DNA of 64,000 nt from Hypholoma sublateritium FD-334 SS-4 (GCA_000827495.1 KN817524.1:64262-128261); one strand, 5' to 3'; shown: positions 29,121-41,336, counted from the first letter of the stretch. Numbers and translations are program-made. Notes: generated by a model not told the origin, from the letters alone.

Positions 29121-31022
29121 TCAAAGTCCAATATTGCCAGGCTTGTAGACACTGAAGAGCCAAAACGCAGCGGCAGAGAAGACGCCAACAAAAGCATAGA
29201 AAACCTGGCCTTCCTTATACATGTCCCCTCCCGACAGAAAATTCCTTACAGGCAAAAACGCGAGGCCCACAACAAAATTAGCGACCCCTGACTCGATATT
29301 AAGATTTTCCGCCAAGGTAGAACATATCTAGGATAGTACTCACAGTTGAGCGAGAGAGCCACAGAAGAAAGAGCAGAAACAGCCTGCAAACCCTATTAGC
29401 TAAAACTCTCGGAGCTATCAAGATGCAGCCTACATGTGCAGGAGAAACTTCCGGGATGATCACGAACGGTATAGGACCCAATCCAAAGGCAAATGACCTA
29501 GACGCCTCTGTTAGCTTTTATGCACCGATCAATCATCAGTGCGTACTCACATCACAAATGTAAGAATTGAAATACTTGAAATTGTAGATTTACCCGAATT
29601 CAATCCGTAGCCTAGAAATACCAAAGATATCAACTGCCCGATGGTTGAAATGAGTAACAACTTGCGCCGTCCCAATTTCTAGAGAATTTTGTATTAGTGG
29701 CGAAGGACTCATGAAAAGATAATACGAACATCTATTAAAAGAATTGGGGGGAATGTCATGATGACATTCACGACTGTGATACCCAACGAGATGTAAGCCC
29801 CAAGGTTCGGAAGAGACTTTTCAAGAATATCGTTGCTGTAATAAAGAACTATTTTTCCCCAATTTAATGTAGCTTGTCAAGTGACGGGAATACCACTAAC
29901 CTGCATTGACACCTAAAAAGAAATTGAGTATTATTACAAAGATAGATAAATTTACACAACATACCAGAAACCTGTTGAGCTAGCATGGCAGAACAGACAA
30001 TCGCGAGAGATTTTCTATATTCTTTCAGAGAGAATACTTGCGGAATAGTGACATTGTCCCGAGAAGCATCGGTAGCTTGGGCTGGCTCGCTGTCCAGAAG
30101 CGCTTCTTCAGCTTGCAAAAAGTATGTATCAAAAGATGTGTCCACACTGATATACCGACGATCTTACAAGCTAGAGAGGGAATCGTATTTCCCCATAGTC
30201 TTCTCGCCGATGTCTTATGTTCTTCCAGACGACCCCTCCGTAATAAGAACGCAGGAGACTCTACGATTACTGAACTTGACAAATACTGAACTGCGGCAAG
30301 GCAGAAGGACAGGAAAAAGACGTAACGCCACAGAAACGGGGCAGCCAAATTTAAACCAGCCACCTGTGTCAGCATGATTCCGGAAACGATAGCGAGCTGC
30401 GTTAGAACACCTGGAAGCGAGAAATCGATAAAGCATTACGCGCTGGATACATCAAGAAAGACTGACCGACGCTTCCGCTAATCTTTGTGGGGGCTATCTC
30501 CGCGAGATATATCGGACCAACGCACAGACCGAGGCCTGAGCCTACGCCAATTAAGAATCTGGCGGCGTTATAACGTAGGACATTCGGAACAAGGCACGTA
30601 CTTACCTCCCGAGCAAGAGAAAAATGAGAGAGTTGCTAAGGCCCATGAGTGCGGTTCCTACGGCCATGAAGATAGCACAGATGCGATTGGACCCGCGTCT
30701 GCCTGAGCTGTCCATGACGAGATTCGCGACGAGACTGCCAGCAAGACCACCAACAGTGAAGATAGCGGTGAGCAAGGAGAAGGTCAGGTCAGACATGGGG
30801 ATGCAGTCTGCCAGACGAGGAGTGGCGGGGAAGGCATGTGGGGTAGTAACTTTGCATGTCAGGACGCCTTGGATTTGGTTGAGAACGGATATATGGTAGC
30901 CATACTGGAGGACATCAGCAAGTAGTGCTATGCAGAGGGGTAGGGTATACCTGAAAAGCGATCACCAAGGCCCAGAGACAGACGGCCCAACCATAGCTGG
31001 TGAATGATGAGCCGTTGGGCAT
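29121..31022 (-). CDS. sugar transporter, major facilitator superfamily (sugar porter type)
   Basis: Model complement(join(29121..29287,29344..29383,29434..29497,29551..29678,29730..29848,29901..29912,29965..30111,30168..30410,30467..30558,30606..30904,30951..31022)), 460 aa with about 12 hydrophobic segments. Sugar-porter signatures are visible: YGYHISVLNQIQG in helix 1, SSGRRGSN after helix 2, GVGSGLGLCVGPIYLAEIAP in helix 4-5, VESPAFLLRRGR (a variant of PESPRFLL), AQQVSGVNAVLYYSN and KLGRRKLLL. The closest family I recall is the fungal Vps73/YBR241C group of presumed vacuolar hexose carriers; substrate is not predictable. Exon 29901-29912 is 12 nt, yet it encodes part of the conserved GVNAV helix. 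Divergent from the GH13 gene. Confidence 0.9.
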
Positions 31023-31353
31023 GGCAGTGAGATGAGAGCGTTGGCCAGGCGTTTCGGCGCCATTAGCAGGGGCGGATCTTGCCGAGCGGTATTACGCCCA
31101 CATGGCCAGTAGTTGCATCGGACATTTCTTGCCACTTGTTTTGAGCATTCATATGGACCATTTTCCCACTGTGGATGTATGCCGCCTGGGGGCCGGGTCT
31201 TGGTCTAGGAGTACTACTTCCTTCCGATCCATCACCCTGTCTTATTTCCCCGCCTTCCGAGGCTAAAGTCTCTTTGCGCAAGCCAGCGCGTCTAACCCCA
31301 CTCTTTAACTCACTCTCCTTCCTGCATAATTTATTCCCCGCAACAGCTCCGTC
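31023..31353. promoter_or_regulatory. divergent promoter, sugar transporter / GH13 gene
   Basis: 331 bases between divergent starts. Two matches to the CreA/Mig1 core SYGGRG occur: CTGGGG at 31186-31191 and CCCCGC (reverse of GCGGGG) at 31248-31253. A CT-rich stretch follows at 31300-31340 before the GH13 start. Carbon-catabolite control of both genes is an inference from these short matches. Confidence 0.4.
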
Positions 31354-33769
31354 ATGAAATCTGTCATATTGTCCAGGGTTGTTCTCGCCTCCGCCGCCTT
31401 TCAGTGCGCGCTTGCCGCGACTGCAGACCAATGGCGAGGCCGCTCAATATACCAGTGCGCGCTCCCCTCGCTGTCTTGTGCTCGCTATTCAGCCCCAATA
31501 GAATAATTACAGATCGCTATGCTCTTCCTCAAGGAGCCGCCACAAATGCATGCGACCCCGCTGCCCGCACCTGGTGTGGCGGAACCTGGAATACGTGAGC
31601 CCGGCTCACCGCCTTACCCACCTGGACCTGTCTAAATATTATGCATGCAGCATCACCGCCAATCTCGACTACATCCAGGACGCTGGTTTCACGGCGAGTA
31701 TGTATATTCTTGCCTATGCATTATTATCGCGTGCTTATTTCTCGCCTTGCTCTTCAAGTTTGGATCAGCCCCGTGAACCAGAATTACGAGGGTCCTACAT
31801 CCGCCTATGGCGATGCTTATCACGGTTACTGGATTGCGGACGTCTCTCAGCTCAACAGTCACTTCGGCACGTCAGACGATCTCAAAGCCCTTTCAGCTGA
31901 GGTCCATCGCCGAAATATGTTAGATAAATCTATCACTCTGATGTAACCGTTATGATTTACCATTACTACTATAGGTTCCTGATGGTCGATATAGTTGCCA
32001 ACAATGTTATGTCGACATCCACCGATCCCGGTTATTCCTCGTACTTCTTCAAGGACGCTGTAAGTCAATATCTCTGTTCGGCCCTGCTAAAATGCATTGA
32101 CCCTTTGGCCAGTCGCTCTATCACCCTTATTGTCCCATTGACTGGAGCAACACAACCAGCGAGCAAGTCTGCTGGTTAGGCGATACAGTAGTTCCTCTCC
32201 CGGATCTTGACACAAAAAACCCCACTGTCATCTCCCAGTACGGCGACTGGATTGCCAACCTTGTACAAGAGTATTCCATTGACGGTCTGCGTATCGATGG
32301 TGAGTGTCTTCCATTACCTCATCACCTGCCTTTCTAACATTAATAATATCAGCTGCCAAGTGTGTAGCGATTTAGTCCTGATCCTTGAACTCCTAACTGA
32401 ATTCGGTTAACTTCCATTGATAGGCACGTCAACATCGAATTCTGGCCGCCTTTCTGTGCAAAGGCAGGCGTCTTCTGCATGGGAGAAGTCTTCGATTCCT
32501 CTGTACCGTAAGGCATTTTCAGCATACACCCCTAGTCCCATGCTAATGTCCACCGAGAAATGTTGCAATGTACCAAGGTCCACAGGGTCTAGATTCGGTG
32601 CTAAACTACCCGATATACAACGCCCTAGTATCCGCCTTCACTATTCCAGGGCCGCTGAACGTATCAAACCTGGTCCAGGTATTCCAGGACTCTCAAGCTC
32701 AGTACAAGGTGACTTATTTCATAGATCTGTAATGATGACTATTTAAATATTTACACCTTCTTTTGTAGGATGTTACTTTGTTGGGCAATTTTCTAGAGAA
32801 TCAAGATGTGCCCCGATGGCATAACATCTCCGTTGATCCTCAGTCCATGTAGTGAGTGTCTGTTTTTTTCTCTTTGTAAGTTTTGTCTCAATGAAAATGC
32901 AAAACCCACCTTAGCAATGCCATGACTTTCACTTTCATGTCAGACGGCATACCCATCGTATATTATGGTCAGGAGCAATCTTTCAGTGGGAATGCTGACC
33001 CAGTAAGTCATATGTTACCTATGTTGCCTCTTCTCTTTGCTGATTTCGCCCCTTTCAATCACCAAGTTGAATCGAGAACCCCTGTGGCCTTCTGATTACG
33101 CCAAAACTAATTCGTACAACCTGATGACAACTCTCAATACCGTGAGTCAGCTTCTGCATCTTCTTTTTATTATAGTAGCTGAAAAAACTCAGTTCCGCAA
33201 TTTCTTGGTTAACACAACAAGCTGGGCGACGCAACAAGCTCAGATCCTGACAACGAGCACTTATGGTATCGCTATCATGAAAGGACCGGTCATTTCCATT
33301 ATGACTAACATAGGCTCTCCTGTGCGTATCCTTGTCTCATCGACTAAAACAATGCTGCATCCCCTAACCAAATTAATGCATTAGCCTCAAAATGGGACCC
33401 ACATCGCCGTCACCTCACCATACCCCCAAAACACTGCCATGGTCAAGTACGTTTTCTCCGCTTTTTACACGTTTGACACTGCGTGCTGACTTGCTTGTCA
33501 ACTATAGCATCCTCACATGCGCACAATGGGTAGTTGGTTCGGAAGGCACACTCGTTACTCAATATACCCTTGGCGGTGTTCCTACTATTCTCATTCCCCT
33601 TCAGCTTCTCAACGGTTCAGGATTGTGTAACACTGAACTGGGGGTCATCGCGGGTAACGGCGGCAAAGCTGGCGCCCTCAACGCAAGTGCCAGCACCTCG
33701 CAGTTCCCCTTGTACCCGTCCGTCGCTTTGTTAATGACCACCCTCGGCGCGCTTCTAACTTACCTCTGA
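31354..33769 (+). CDS. GPI-anchored GH13 enzyme, alpha-amylase fold, probably Agt-type alpha-glucanotransferase
   Basis: Fifteen exons: join(31354..31454,31502..31594,31651..31697,31759..31918,31975..32059,32113..32299,32353..32359,32424..32507,32558..32708,32769..32851,32915..33002,33067..33141,33193..33321,33385..33446,33508..33769), 537 aa. Secretion signal at residues 1-21; C-terminal hydrophobic tail (YPSVALLMTTLGALL) after a small-residue stretch suggests a GPI anchor. GH13 regions: I DIVANN, II GLRIDAAKH (nucleophile Asp), III GEVFD (acid/base Glu), IV ENQDVPR (third Asp). The usual histidines of regions I (ANH) and IV (ENHD) are replaced by Asn and Gln, as I recall for cell-wall Agt enzymes that act in alpha-glucan synthesis. 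The exon carrying most of AAK in region II is 7 nt. Confidence 0.93.
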
Positions 33770-33947
33770 GCTATGTGTTTATCCGTGTGTATTTCTACAT
33801 AACCCCTTCGACTTCGACATTTTCTACGTATATCCCGGGTATTATGTTTTTTGTACACGTAGTACTGCTGGAAGTGAATTTAGTATAATGGAATTAGTTC
33901 TTCTGGAAAATTTGTTCTCTTCCGCAACTTCTGATTTATTGCTGGTG

Positions 33948-36900
33948 TCAACACCATGTCATAGCGTCACTGAGCTTCCAATCCATTCCCCACACTCTGT
34001 TTTGTTTCAACACTCAGTGTCGTCGGCGAAAAGCGGCCGTCTGAGACCGGTCGAAGAAAATGTACGTACCCAGCAGCTTCTATGCCCCCTGCCCCGAAAT
34101 TGTCCATCTTCTCGCTTACAACCAGCCAGTCCGGAACAGCTACACCGGTCCGGAAAGGAAATAGACGAAGAGTTCTTTCAAGGCCAGAAATATCGTTGTA
34201 CAGGATGAACACCGCAAGGGAACCACCAGTTCCTGTAGGATGAGGATGTGAAAAAATCACAGCTAGAATGACAAAGATCATCGTCGTCGTAAATCCACCA
34301 ACAGATTGTTACAAACTAACAGACCTTGATCCGACCCGCCAAACCTCCGCTGGTTTATCTGAACCGTGCCATCAGTGATGCGAACTGGCGTCCTATTTTT
34401 GCCCAATATTTCTTCTGCCAAAAGAGAGGAAGGCCGTGCTATGAAAACGATATTTCCCACTGGCCAACGGCGGCCTTCTCCCGCCTGCGCCTGGAGCACA
34501 GATTCAACAATGATTTCGCTGTCGATTTTGTGATATAGCAGGAGGACGTGAGCCAGGCGCTGCGCCGCCAGAAGCTCGTGCGTGGAAGAGGCTTTGGAAA
34601 TAACTATAACGATCGGGCCAGGAGACAGTAAAATAGTTTGGAGGCGCCCCGGCGGCTGGGTGTGAGTGACTCCCGGTATATCAGTTACCTGCGAGAGCAA
34701 ATGATTAGGCGATTGAAAAATCAAAATGAATGATGCGCGGATTGACAAACCCTCCAAATTCCTGATCCATCTCTATATATATGCACCTCGCCTTGAAATC
34801 GACGGACAGGTACTCTTTGGTCACCGATGTGGATTTCGTACGGCGTGCTTCTCTCCGGGGCACTGAAAGTATGAATGTTGGATGGTTCGATGTCAAATCG
34901 GAACTGGTTTATGTTGTACACACGCAGTCGCGCAAGCCTAGCAAACTACGGTCAAGCGATATCGGGGCTCAATTTTAAATGTAGCCAACCTGCCAGGTAT
35001 CAGTAAACGATGGATTTTCCATCCATTCAAGGACCCGGATTCACGAGGATTAGCAACTGTCAGGGTAAATGCGCCTGTAGGCTCTGTTCGCTCCAATGAG
35101 CTCGCAAGCACGCGCTCGATGAAATTCTGAACCTCTGGTCGTTTTAAAATGGAAGGGTACCAATGACCAGCTGTAGGGTCTTCCAAAAACCTTGATGCCC
35201 GGTCAGCGAAAAAGCAGTTGTGGCGCAATAGACCTACGTGACATCTGCCCTTGGGTACCATGACTTTAGGGTCGCAACTAGTTCGCGGGTATGCCACACG
35301 GGTACGTTTTCGTCGTCTCCCCTTTGTGATAATATTGACTCAGAACCAAAACGGTCACTGAGAAGATTGCACGACGAACCCATGAATGGCGAGGACTGGG
35401 GTATCGACTAGGTTCGATACGTGCAAATCGTTATCATCTGGAGTCAACGACGATTCCAATATAGCACGTAGGGCAGGATCGACGAAGTGGCCACTTCTGC
35501 AATGGGACTCGAACAATTATCTATAAATCAAGCAGATTAATCGCACCTTGATAGTGTCAGTGGAATATATGCTTGTGCTTTTATGTAACCAGCAGCCGGC
35601 ACGGCTGAACAGCTTGTTTGTGATGCAAAAATTATGCTCGGACTGTGCTTTCAGACTCACCAGCGAGAATCCTGTCGGGAAACCTGGAGGCAATATGCCA
35701 GACACCTTGACCTCCATTCGAATGCCCTATCAAGATTACTTTGGTATCAATCGGTATCATCCAAGCGTCCGGGAGACCAGGAATCCGATCTTTGATTATT
35801 GTCGACAACTCCGCCAAAGCCATCCAAACATCCTGCGTGCTAGGACCGTGCCAGTCAAGGCCCTAGGACACTTTTCGGTTAATTTCTCTTTGTTGCATTT
35901 AAATAAGTTCTGGACAGTGCATACCCACGAAGTCCGGCCTGTTGGTATAATAGTCCAACTGGATTTGATTTCTGGTAACGATTTCTGCCAGAAAGAGCCG
36001 CCAAGAACGTCGACGCCTGCACCATCTGAAGAGACATCTAGATTAGATGCAGAAAGGTTGGTTTTTAGAAATGAGCTGACGTAGTGCCAATACAGGTGGT
36101 TGCGGGTGAGGGCTGTGCAATGCGGGTGGAATCGCAAGGAATGCTGTCGGCGAAGAGCCGGCAAAGAGAAAAGTCCCTCTTAGAGCCTGCCTTTCAGATG
36201 ACGCCAATTGATGGTGTACAACTGGGAGAGAGATGGAAATGTTTTCTGATAAACTGCCTGATTTCAAATAAATATCTAGTTGCAAAGCATCGCCGGTGAA
36301 AGGTGCTGATTGACGCAGGAAGAAAGGGAGTATTCGTGTTTGCAATGGGGCAACTACTATTGGAGTTGCTTGTAATTCGACATCCACCCCCTGTTTCGTA
36401 CTTGAGCCAATAAACGGGGTGACCAAGGGAACAATAGTTACAGTCAGCGCGGTGCTTATTTCAACGCTTTCAACAGTCCACCATCCTTTTAGACTTTGAA
36501 TTCCGATCCCCAAGACATTACCAAAGGCATAGCCATTAAGAAAATCGCATATGACATCCTGCGATTCGTGATGTATGATAGGAGGACAAGGTTCTTGTGT
36601 CTGAACGCGGATACCAAGTTTTTGAACCGGCATCTCACTGTTACTCACAAGCGGATCACCAAACAACCTGATCTGTTGAACAATACGGTGAGTATTCTTC
36701 TTGGTAAAGTATACCTTACATACCTCGTAATCGCCACTGATGAAGAGGTCGTATTCCGTGGGCTCACCAGTCAGGGAGGGGGTGACGGGAAGTGGGACGA
36801 TGTGAGGCAAAGCACGTTCAAGATTGTAAATATTGCCCGCAAACCATTGTGGAATGAAGTCAGAGACCTGGGTTTTTTCCTTCAGAGTGAAGTAAGAGCC

Positions 36901-37547
36901 TTGTATGAGATCGACCAAGAGATGGGGAACATCAGTGTGTGACAATGATGTCGGCGGATAGATAGTCAGAGTAGTACGAAGGATGGCATGGTGTTGCAGT
37001 GCGGCCCAGCCCTCTGTTGCGCGAATATTCTTCCAGCTAGATAAAACCTAAGGATACGCAATCCTCGAGAAGCCGCAAACGAACTTGCCGTATGCGAGGA
37101 AAAGATACCTCGATGTCTCCGTCGTGGGTTCCGATAGCTTTGGTCCAGTTCACGAATCCGCCGTCAGCGTATGAAGAAGGCCACTCTTGATGGAAGTCAA
37201 TAGGCTGCGAAACTTGGCGGCCATTAAACCAGAGAAAACAACGATTTATAGAGGTGTTTATTACGGTTAAGGGGGAAAGCCGGAGAAATGAAATGTTGCT
37301 CTCTAGCGTGGACAGGGAAAGGACCAAGAACCTAGCATCCAATATGACTGCATGAATGATGCCATTGGTAAGAGCTCGTCACCCCACTTACATCCCATAC
37401 TGTGTCTAGTTCAGCGCGCCAGAAAGAACCGAGAGAGAGATGAGATTGAACAGAGGTCATCGATGGTATGCGGGCGGCGGGAGCCAAGATTACATATACC
37501 AAGCCAAACAAAGGATGCAAACTTCTTATTGGTGTCCGAGCGCCCAT
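33948..37547 (-). CDS. secreted S9-type peptidase / alpha-beta hydrolase
   Basis: Fifteen exons: complement(join(33948..33996,34070..34262,34325..34688,34751..34937,34990..35190,35238..35321,35380..35496,35547..35604,35661..35862,35925..36025,36081..36672,36724..37036,37089..37212,37265..37331,37392..37547)), 935 aa. N-terminal hydrophobic stretch (residues 9-26) looks like a signal peptide. A beta-rich N-terminal half contains LGPFPVHARE and WAALQHHA. The hydrolase core follows: LALHGAGVDV (oxyanion region), nucleophile elbow GHSNGG (Ser about 499), HGGDDENVPVWH (Asp about 580) and AGHWYP (His about 614). The tail ends GVWGMDWKLSDAMTW. The order matches prolyl-oligopeptidase-like basidiomycete proteins. 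Intron 37037-37088 has a GC donor. The start codon lies 25 bases from that of TMA7. Confidence 0.88.
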
Positions 37548-37572
37548 CTATCATCCATCTAAATTCCATATC

Positions 37573-37992
37573 ATGGCAAGCAGACAAGGCGGCAAACTTA
37601 AGCCTCTCAAGGTTACACTGTTGTACTATATATGATTTATGCATGCTGACTTCGCAATGCAGGCTCCTAAGAAGGACAAAAAGGAGGAGACAGAGGAAGA
37701 AATTGCCTTCAAACAGAAGAAGAAGGAAGAGGAGGCAGCCCTGAAGGCTGCTCGCGATAAAGGTGGGCAGCAAATCCACTGAATACTCGTAGATGGGCTA
37801 ACCGTCTGGTTTGATCCATACAGCCATGAAGAGCAGTGAGTCTGCAGACGAATTGATGCCATCGATGGCCCTTCTGACTGACTTTTGCGCAGGTGGACCT
37901 CTAGTGGGCGGAGGAATCAAGAAGTAAGTGAAATCTGACATGGATGATAAGTGAATGGTCTGTAATGCATGTTTAGATCTGGAAAGAAATAA
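37573..37992 (+). CDS. TMA7: translation machinery-associated protein 7
   Basis: Small ribosome-associated protein found in all eukaryotes. Model join(37573..37611,37663..37762,37824..37835,37893..37923,37977..37992), 65 aa, the family's usual size. It begins MASRQGGKLKPLKAPKK, has the acidic-basic middle EETEEEIAFKQKKKEE and ends GPLVGGGIKKSGKK. Five exons for 65 codons, including one of 12 nt and a last one of 16 nt. No single open frame longer than about 35 codons exists, so a gene finder without splicing would miss it. It lies head to head with the S9 hydrolase. Confidence 0.92.
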
Positions 37993-38160
37993 GTGATTGT
38001 GATGCATGTGGTCACTGGTGTATGTAGTTGATTCGTTGAATGAAATCGAATTTGTGCATGTTTGTGTTGGATAATGGGATGTAGTGGTGGTGTCTGGTTG
38101 TACTGCTTAGCTATCCACCAACGCACCCTTCCTCACAGTCTCCCTGATTCGTCGCTACTC

Positions 38161-40969
38161 ATGCTGAGTTCGCTTCAAGGAAACCAGCCCAACCAGCAGC
38201 AGCAGCAGCAGATCCAGAACCAGCAGCAAAACCAGCAGCAAAACCAGCAACACCAACCTGGCCAGCAAGGCACAATACCGCCGCCGCCACCCCAGAATGG
38301 GCAGGACTTCACTCTCTCCAGTGTCCTCCACTACCTCCAAACAGAATGGAGACGATACGAGCGCGATAGAAATGAGTGGGAGATTGAGCGTGCCGAAATG
38401 CGGGTCCGTTTTCTTCTCTTATACTCATGTAGCTTCATTCAACAAATGCCACACTGTAGGCACGCATAGCTCTGCTTGAAGGGGAGAGAAGATCTTTTGA
38501 GAATGTAAAAATCGACATGATGCGGCGAATTAAGATGCTCGAGTATGCTCTTCGCATGGAAAGGTGCCTTTGTTTGTGAATATCTCTCATCCCCCTACGT
38601 GACGAAGCACATATAGATCCAAGCAGTTGTCCCAGCCTGCTTCGCACTCCGCGCCCTCCACAAAACTGTCGACTATCCAGGGGAATGCGGCCACATCATC
38701 CCAAAAAGAGGATTCACATAGCCAAAAAGAAGAAAGCGGAGGCGGCAGCTCACCGAGAAGTGAAGGTGCGCACTATAGCGCTGACGAGTCATTCTTCGTT
38801 ATATGACTTACGACATTTTCTTGATAAAGATTCCCCTTTACCTGACAGTAGACTTCCCAACGGTGCCGGCTCAACGAATGGGCCACCTAGACCAAGTTCA
38901 TGGGGTGCTACGAACTGGCCTAATGCCGCTACAGCGGGGTCTCTGGCTGCCCTCGGTAAGCCCCCTTTGGGACGGGATCCCAAGAGTAGAGCCCGCAGTC
39001 GCGACTATTTGAAGCAGTGCGTATTTTGTTTATGTTTCTGTTGGTGGCACCCTCAACATATCTCCACTCATACGTGCATTAGATGCCTTCAAGAAATTTC
39101 ATACCTTACATCACCTCAAGCCATGAATCCTCTACCAAATAGACCACTCCTAAACAACTCCTCTGCTCCGCTTTCTCTTCCGAATGTGCCTTCATTTGAC
39201 CAGATTGCATACAATGGCAGGCCTCGAAAGGTTTTGCCTGAAGGAGGGAAAGAATTCCCCCTGCTCAACGGTATGAACACGATGACGGGGTCTCCATCTG
39301 TCGGAACAGCAAATGGTGCCCCACAGCTCCCTCTTTTGGAGCGAAATGGTCACATAACTTCTGCCCTTGGCTCACATCAACCTCTATCACAATCCAATCA
39401 AAGTGCTGGTCCTCCTCCCCAGGAGTCATCGTCAGGCTCTCAATCAACGGAAAAGGGTACCGAAATTGATCCTGAAGACCGACGACTAACCGCAATTTTC
39501 CGACCTGATGACGCCGGTGAATGGAAAGAGAAACTTCGACAATCTCGGGAAGCAGCTGAAAAAGCCAAGTTGGCCAGGGAATTCGCCCAATCAACGGCTG
39601 CGGAGTCGGGGTCTTGGGATAGGGCAGGAGAAGAAGAGGAGATTAAGGAAGACGAAGGCGAAGTTGATGACGAGGAATCAGCCATGCTTGGCGAGGGCGA
39701 AGATTCTAAGCTGTGGAAAGCTAAAAGAACTTTGAGAAAGTTGGTTTTCTCGTAAAGTTATACACGGGTTGTTTTGAGTATTGACGATGGAGCTAGCCAT
39801 CTAGATGCGGTCCGTGCCTTGGCGTTCCATCCTACCGAACTATGCCTAGCCACTGGAGGTGATGATTGCACCGTCAAAATCTGGCGAATGGATGTAGCCA
39901 GTCTAGCTTCGTCGGGGTACGTCATCTCGTCTTCTTTGTTCGTCTCGAGAGATTTACATCTATCTAGCTCACGTGCAACGACCGAGGTAGAACCACAGTT
40001 GACTCTTCGCGGTCATTCAGCGGCAATTACCCGCTTGATCCATTCCCCGTCCAAACAATTGCTTTATTCTGCCTCCCTTGACTTGTCTATCCGGATCTGG
40101 GCACTTCCCTCCCAATCACATACGACATATGCACCATACGACGAAACACGGTCAAGAGGAGAACTCGTTGGTCACACCGACGCAGTCTGGGACCTCGCGC
40201 TCGTTAGGGACGAGAGTACGTTGATAAGCTGCGGTGCTGAAGGTGCCGTGAAAGTATGGGACGTCAGCGGGCCATCTGGGGGGGGATCGCTCAAACTAAC
40301 ATGGGGATGGAATGGAGTCGAACATGGAGACGAGGGACACGAAAATCCCGACACGCCTGGTGCAACGTCTGTAGAGGCGATAAAGACAGACTTGAAGAAG
40401 GTTGCAGTTGCGTACCAAAATGCCATCGTCAAAATCTTCGACATCGAAACTGGAAAGGAATTGAACCGACTGGAAAGTGACATGAGCTATGGTATGCCCG
40501 TATCTTTTTTTCACCGGTGCACCAGCTTACGCCTGATTTATAGACGGAACTCCAGCCACGCAAATCAACCGGATCGCTTCTCACCCAACTATGTCTATTC
40601 TTGTAACTGCCCACGAGGACAAGTTCATTCGGATCTTCGATCTGACGACAGGTAATCTTCACCCCATCACTGCTGGCGTGACATGCTTACACTGGCTACA
40701 TAGGACAATGCACATATTCGATGCCTGCTCATTTGGATGGAGTCACATCGTTATCCATTGACGCATCTGGCTTCTCGCTTGTGTCCGGTAGCCATGATTG
40801 CTCAGTTCGTTTCTGGGACCTGCTTGGTTCACGCGCATGCGTCCAAGAGCTGACGACGCATCGTGAAAAGGCTCGTGAAGGTGTCTTGGATGTCGAGTTC
40901 CATCCTTCATTGCCGTTCATGGCCAGCGCTGGTGCTGATGGAGTTGTAAAACTATATGCTTCTTCATAG
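38161..40969 (+). CDS. striatin (STRIPAK scaffold)
   Basis: Regulatory B''' subunit of PP2A and scaffold of the STRIPAK complex, which in fungi controls fruiting, fusion and septation. Model join(38161..38403,38460..38563,38617..38765,38830..39016,39083..39739,39797..39916,39968..40491,40544..40651,40704..40969), 785 aa. A Gln-rich head is followed by the caveolin-binding-like [14 protein letters not shown], a coiled coil ([31 protein letters not shown]), a disordered middle, a calmodulin-binding-like [10 protein letters not shown] and a WD40 propeller starting [12 protein letters not shown] with [44 protein letters not shown] and [12 protein letters not shown]. Intron 39917-39967 is 51 nt, in frame and stop-free. 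Confidence 0.95.
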
Positions 40970-41336
40970 CCTTAGTTTTATTTTTTTACAGTTGGGCATG
41001 TTGCTTGTATACTCTTCACATACCATATTCAGAGGTTCTAACTATTCTTTTTCTTCTTATCGCATGCCTATTTCTACGTAAAATGTAGGCCTCAGCTTCA
41101 CTTTACATAGTTAGTGATAAGTACTTTATACCGCATTTCATTACCCAAATCTCGCTGTAACGCTGGTCACTTTCAAGCTAAACTGAGTTACAATTGTAAA
41201 TCTGTGATATTGTTCACTAGTACAAAGTGAAGGATCGTGAAAACTAGGGCTACACATTGTGATAGACTACAAATACAGCAGATGCTTGTAAGCATGGACC
41301 TCGTGGAGTAAAAATACAATATAATCGTGGCAATCA
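40970..41336. other. convergent intergenic region, striatin and phosphodiesterase 3' ends
   Basis: 367 AT-rich bases between convergent genes; probably 3' UTRs. No further gene is supported. Confidence 0.5.

Noticed and set aside
29578..29597. 19-nt intron in the sugar transporter at a gtaaat site
   Set aside because: Too short to splice, and reading through gives the continuous transporter sequence.
38190..38262. CAG repeat as a microsatellite
   Set aside because: It encodes the Gln-rich head of striatin in frame; similar CTG runs at 4060-4080 and 4440-4460 encode Gln in the PriB-like gene.
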